NCBI RefSeq assembly: GCF_000282115.1
Contig: NZ_AKJY01000012.1
Location: forward strand, 143,547 to 207,546
DNA: 64,000 nt
Origin: Chryseobacterium populi
GTDB taxonomy: Bacteria; Bacteroidota; Bacteroidia; Flavobacteriales; Weeksellaceae
Direction of reading: 5' to 3'
The position numbers and the translations under genes were made by a program. Under the pieces are notes generated by a model, which worked only from the letters and a program-made list of their open reading frames with translations, ran no database searches and was not told the DNA's origin. Each line of letters opens with the position of its first letter. The stretch's first letter is position 1. Shown here piece by piece: positions 61,907-64,000 of the stretch.

Positions 61907-62195
61907 ATTCAGAAGGTTTTTGCCTCTATTTTTAAGGTTAAACTTTAATTAATTTTTACAGGATCTGTCAATGTATTTTGTAGTAAGTTTTGTCTGGATT
62001 TTTGTTGAAAAGATTAAATTATCTGAAATTAATTATCAAATAATACGCGATTGATTGATTTTTTTTTAACATGTTAACTAATTGATTAACAGTTGCTGAT
62101 TATTTTTAATCAGTTATTTGTTGTTTAGGAAATCTGTATATATTTGTAAGGAACGAGATGAAAAATATATTTTTAATTTACTAAAAACACACAAT
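61907..62195. promoter_or_regulatory. Duplicated upstream region of DUF1028 copy 1, with promoter
   Basis: Opens with ATTCAGAAGGTTTTTGC (61907-61923), which recurs at 63263-63279. It contains a 12-nt palindrome TTAACATGTTAA (62066-62077), a hairpin CTGATTA/TAATCAG (about 62096-62113) and a full promoter: TTTG at 62117-62120, 18-nt spacer, TATATTTG at 62139-62146. The ATG is 49 nt further. Confidence 0.7.
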
Positions 62196-63212
62196 ATGAA
62201 AAAACTTTTATTAGGATTATTGCTTTTTACCCATTTATTATCTTATGCCCAGGATACATTTTCTATTGTTGCGGTAGATCCTGTAACGGGGGAAGTGGGA
62301 AGTGCAGGAGCTTCGTGTTTAGATTTATTTAGTTTCTTTTTTTCTTCCTACCAAGCAGATTTTATAGGTGATGTTATTCCGGGAAAAGGGGCAATTAATA
62401 CCCAGGCATATCATGAGGATACCAACCAGGATAATGCGCGTACGAGAATGCTTGCGGGAGATAATGCCGCTCAGATAATCAATTGGCTGGTTAATAATGA
62501 TGTTTATTCTGATCCACAAAAACGTCAATATGGTATTGCTGCTATCACTAATGGAGTAGTGAATGTAAAGGGGTATACAGGTACAGCGACGGATGATTAT
62601 AAAAATCATATTGAAGGACCAACATATGTTGTTCAGGGAAATATTTTACTGGGAAAGAAAGTATTGGATTCTATGGAAGCAAGGTTTAAAAGGCAGCAGG
62701 GCAGTCTGGCCTGTAAATTAATGGCAGCAATGCAGGGTGCAAAAATGGTAGGCGCAGACACCCGATGTGCTACAAACGGGACTTCTTCACTTTTTGCATT
62801 TCTGAAAGTTGCTAAACCTACAGATGCTTATGGATCACCCTCCTTACTTTTAAAAGTGAAAACCCATGATGATGATGGTGTGGAACCTATCGATTTATTG
62901 CAGACACAATTTAATAATTCCAGTGCAAGTTCTGCATGCGGTGGTACCTTAGCTGTAAACTCTGTTGATAAAGTGAATTATGCTGTAGATATTTATCCCA
63001 ATCCGTCTTCTGCAAATGTAAAAATTGTTCACAGCAGTAAGGTGAAAGAACTGTCATATGATATAAAAGATATGGCTGGAAATATCGTACAAAAAGGAAA
63101 GTTGAAAGACAATATTTCAGTAGTTGATATAAGGGATTTATTATCAGGAGTCTACTTTTTAATTCTCAATGACGGAAAAACATCGGTTACCAAAAAGATA
63201 ATTAAAGAATAA
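62196..63212 (+). CDS. DUF1028-family T9SS-secreted protein, copy 1
   Basis: A 338-residue exported protein from the ATG at 62196. Signal peptide (1-19, ending SYA before QDT), then a DUF1028 domain (about 20-235; TFSIVAVDPVTGEVGSAGASC, NARTRMLAGDNAAQIINWLV, GNILLGKKVLDSMEARF), a Ntn-hydrolase-like fold that has been proposed to be a peptidase or amidase. A T9SS type A tail (about 262-338; AVDIYPNPSSANVKIVHSS and ending GVYFLILNDGKTSVTKKIIKE) directs it to the surface. The next gene is a close tandem copy. The upstream Met codons in the longer frame lie before the promoter or give a poorer signal peptide. Confidence 0.9.
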   Translation: MKKLLLGLLLFTHLLSYAQDTFSIVAVDPVTGEVGSAGASCLDLFSFFFSSYQADFIGDVIPGKGAINTQAYHEDTNQDNARTRMLAGDNAAQIINWLVNNDVYSDPQKRQYGIAAITNGVVNVKGYTGTATDDYKNHIEGPTYVVQGNILLGKKVLDSMEARFKRQQGSLACKLMAAMQGAKMVGADTRCATNGTSSLFAFLKVAKPTDAYGSPSLLLKVKTHDDDGVEPIDLLQTQFNNSSASSACGGTLAVNSVDKVNYAVDIYPNPSSANVKIVHSSKVKELSYDIKDMAGNIVQKGKLKDNISVVDIRDLLSGVYFLILNDGKTSVTKKIIKE

Positions 63213-63449
63213 GATATTAAAGACAGAATGAATAAAGGCTTTACATATTATATTGTAAGGTAATTCAGAAGGTTTTTGCATTTATTTGAAATTAATTATT
63301 AAATAATATACTATTAGCTGATTTTTTAACATTTTAACTAATTGATTAATAGTTGTGATTATTTTAACCAGTTATTTGTCGTTTAAGAGGTATGTATTTG
63401 TGAAAAACGAGAAAAACATACATTTTTAATTTTACTAAAAAAACACAAT
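63213..63449. other. Upstream region of DUF1028 copy 2, a diverged duplicate
   Basis: About 237 bases matching the upstream region of copy 1 in order, but roughly 100 bases shorter. The TTAACATGTTAA palindrome is broken (TTAACATTTTAA) and the -7 element has become TGTATTTG with only 14 nt to the TTTG at 63375-63378. Confidence 0.65.
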
Positions 63450-64000
63450 ATGAAAAAACTTTTATTAGGATTATTGCTTTTTACCCATTTATTATCTTAT
63501 GCCCAGGATACATTTTCTATTGTTGCGGTAGATCCTGTAACGGGGGAAGTGGGAAGTGCAGGAGCTTCTTGTGTAGATTTATTTGGTTTATTTTCTCCTG
63601 GTGATGAAGCAGATTTTTTAAGTCAGCTTGTTCCAGGAAAAGGCGCAATTAATACCCAGGCAACTTATAACTCTACCAATCAGGATAACGCGCGTACGAG
63701 AATGCTGGCGGGAGATAATGCCGCTCAGATAATCAATTGGCTGGTTAATCATGATGCTGGTTTTGGTCCGGCAGATCGTCAGTATGGTATTGCTGCTATC
63801 AATAATGGAGTAGCAAATACAAAAGGGTATACAGGTACAGCGACGGAGGATTATAAAAACCATGTTGAAGGGCCAACATATGTTGTTCAGGGAAATATTT
63901 TACTGGGACAGAAGGTATTGGATTCTATGGAAGCAAGATTCAACAGGCAGCAGGGCAGTCTGGCCTGTAAATTAATGGCAGCAATGCAGGGTGCAAAAAT
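63450..64000 (+). CDS. DUF1028-family T9SS-type protein, copy 2 (3' end beyond the window)
   Basis: A tandem duplicate of the previous gene, open through the window edge for 183 residues. The signal peptide and first 40 residues are identical, and the nucleotide sequence over the first 120 bases or so is the same. Residues about 42-78 differ strongly (for example LFGLFSPGDEADFLSQLVPG against LFSFFFSSYQADFIGDVIPG), as do about 107-125, while the blocks between and after are nearly identical. The C-terminal part, including any T9SS tail, is not visible. Codon use is like that of copy 1. Confidence 0.9.
   Translation, partial: MKKLLLGLLLFTHLLSYAQDTFSIVAVDPVTGEVGSAGASCVDLFGLFSPGDEADFLSQLVPGKGAINTQATYNSTNQDNARTRMLAGDNAAQIINWLVNHDAGFGPADRQYGIAAINNGVANTKGYTGTATEDYKNHVEGPTYVVQGNILLGQKVLDSMEARFNRQQGSLACKLMAAMQGAK

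Noticed and set aside
62118..62195. Longer N-terminus for DUF1028 copy 1
   Set aside because: These codons include the promoter at 62117-62146; the ATG at 62196 gives a standard signal peptide and matches copy 2.
62325..63863. Matching minus-strand frames in both DUF1028 copies
   Set aside because: They resemble each other only because the sense genes are duplicates; the frames lack homology and start signals.

Overview
The window is AT-rich chromosomal DNA from a Bacteroidota bacterium of the class Flavobacteriia, most likely Chryseobacterium or a close relative. The grounds are a LpxC-FabZ fusion inside an lpxD-lpxC/fabZ-lpxA cluster, promoters of the TTTG / TAnnTTTG type, several secreted proteins with type IX secretion (T9SS) C-terminal tails, the T9SS regulator PorX, and a double-glycine-leader peptide of the kind seen in Chryseobacterium. 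No rRNA, tRNA, CRISPR array, phage or insertion sequence was found. The DNA looks like ordinary core chromosome with a few accessory patches.

Layout. 0-9.5 kb: 3' part of rimO, two small secreted surface proteins, an RlpA-like protein, exonuclease III, a YciI-like protein, PorX, an S41 protease and a third small surface protein. 9.5-17.6 kb: an HD phosphohydrolase, then the lipid A block lpxD, lpxC-fabZ, lpxA, a small exported protein, efp, a second LpxD homologue, sucD and an outer-membrane barrel. 17.6-26 kb: an ABC-2 exporter pair, a mini T9SS-tail protein, hemB, then a minus-strand cluster (TM2 protein, unrecognised 242-residue protein, GG-leader peptide), LptB with an extra C-terminal domain, and an ABC exporter. 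26-32 kb: an AhpD-like protein with a Crp-family regulator, a YafY/WYL regulator, DinB, a CmoA homologue overlapping an ICMT-like methyltransferase, a cobalamin adenosyltransferase, thiamine pyrophosphokinase and a lipoprotein phosphatase. 33-38 kb: arginine decarboxylase and agmatinase (putrescine synthesis) and an Ada-like/AlkB-like DNA alkylation repair pair. 38-43 kb: flotillin with its NfeD-like partner, an orphan LuxR-type response regulator, and NifU-like plus Mrp Fe-S proteins. 43-58 kb: GH92 mannosidase, phytanoyl-CoA dioxygenase-like protein, dicarboxylate symporter, BON-domain proteins, a large outer-membrane protein, a CocE/NonD hydrolase and a 1012-residue T9SS cargo. 58-64 kb: a short-chain NAD(P)-binding protein translationally linked to a 48-residue membrane peptide, the ppk-ppx operon, and a tandem pair of DUF1028 T9SS proteins, the second cut by the window edge.

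The genes tie together mainly around the cell envelope: lipid A synthesis (lpx), LPS export (lptB), T9SS regulation (porX) and T9SS cargo. The most interesting leads are the mosaic tandem duplication of the DUF1028 T9SS protein, the 242-residue protein with faint bacterial-gasdermin-like features next to a cysteine-rich GG-leader peptide, the extra domain on LptB, the apparently leaderless starts of lpxD and lptB, a REP-like repeat pair, and a CmoA homologue paired with a membrane methyltransferase instead of CmoB. All family assignments are by eye; no database search was run.
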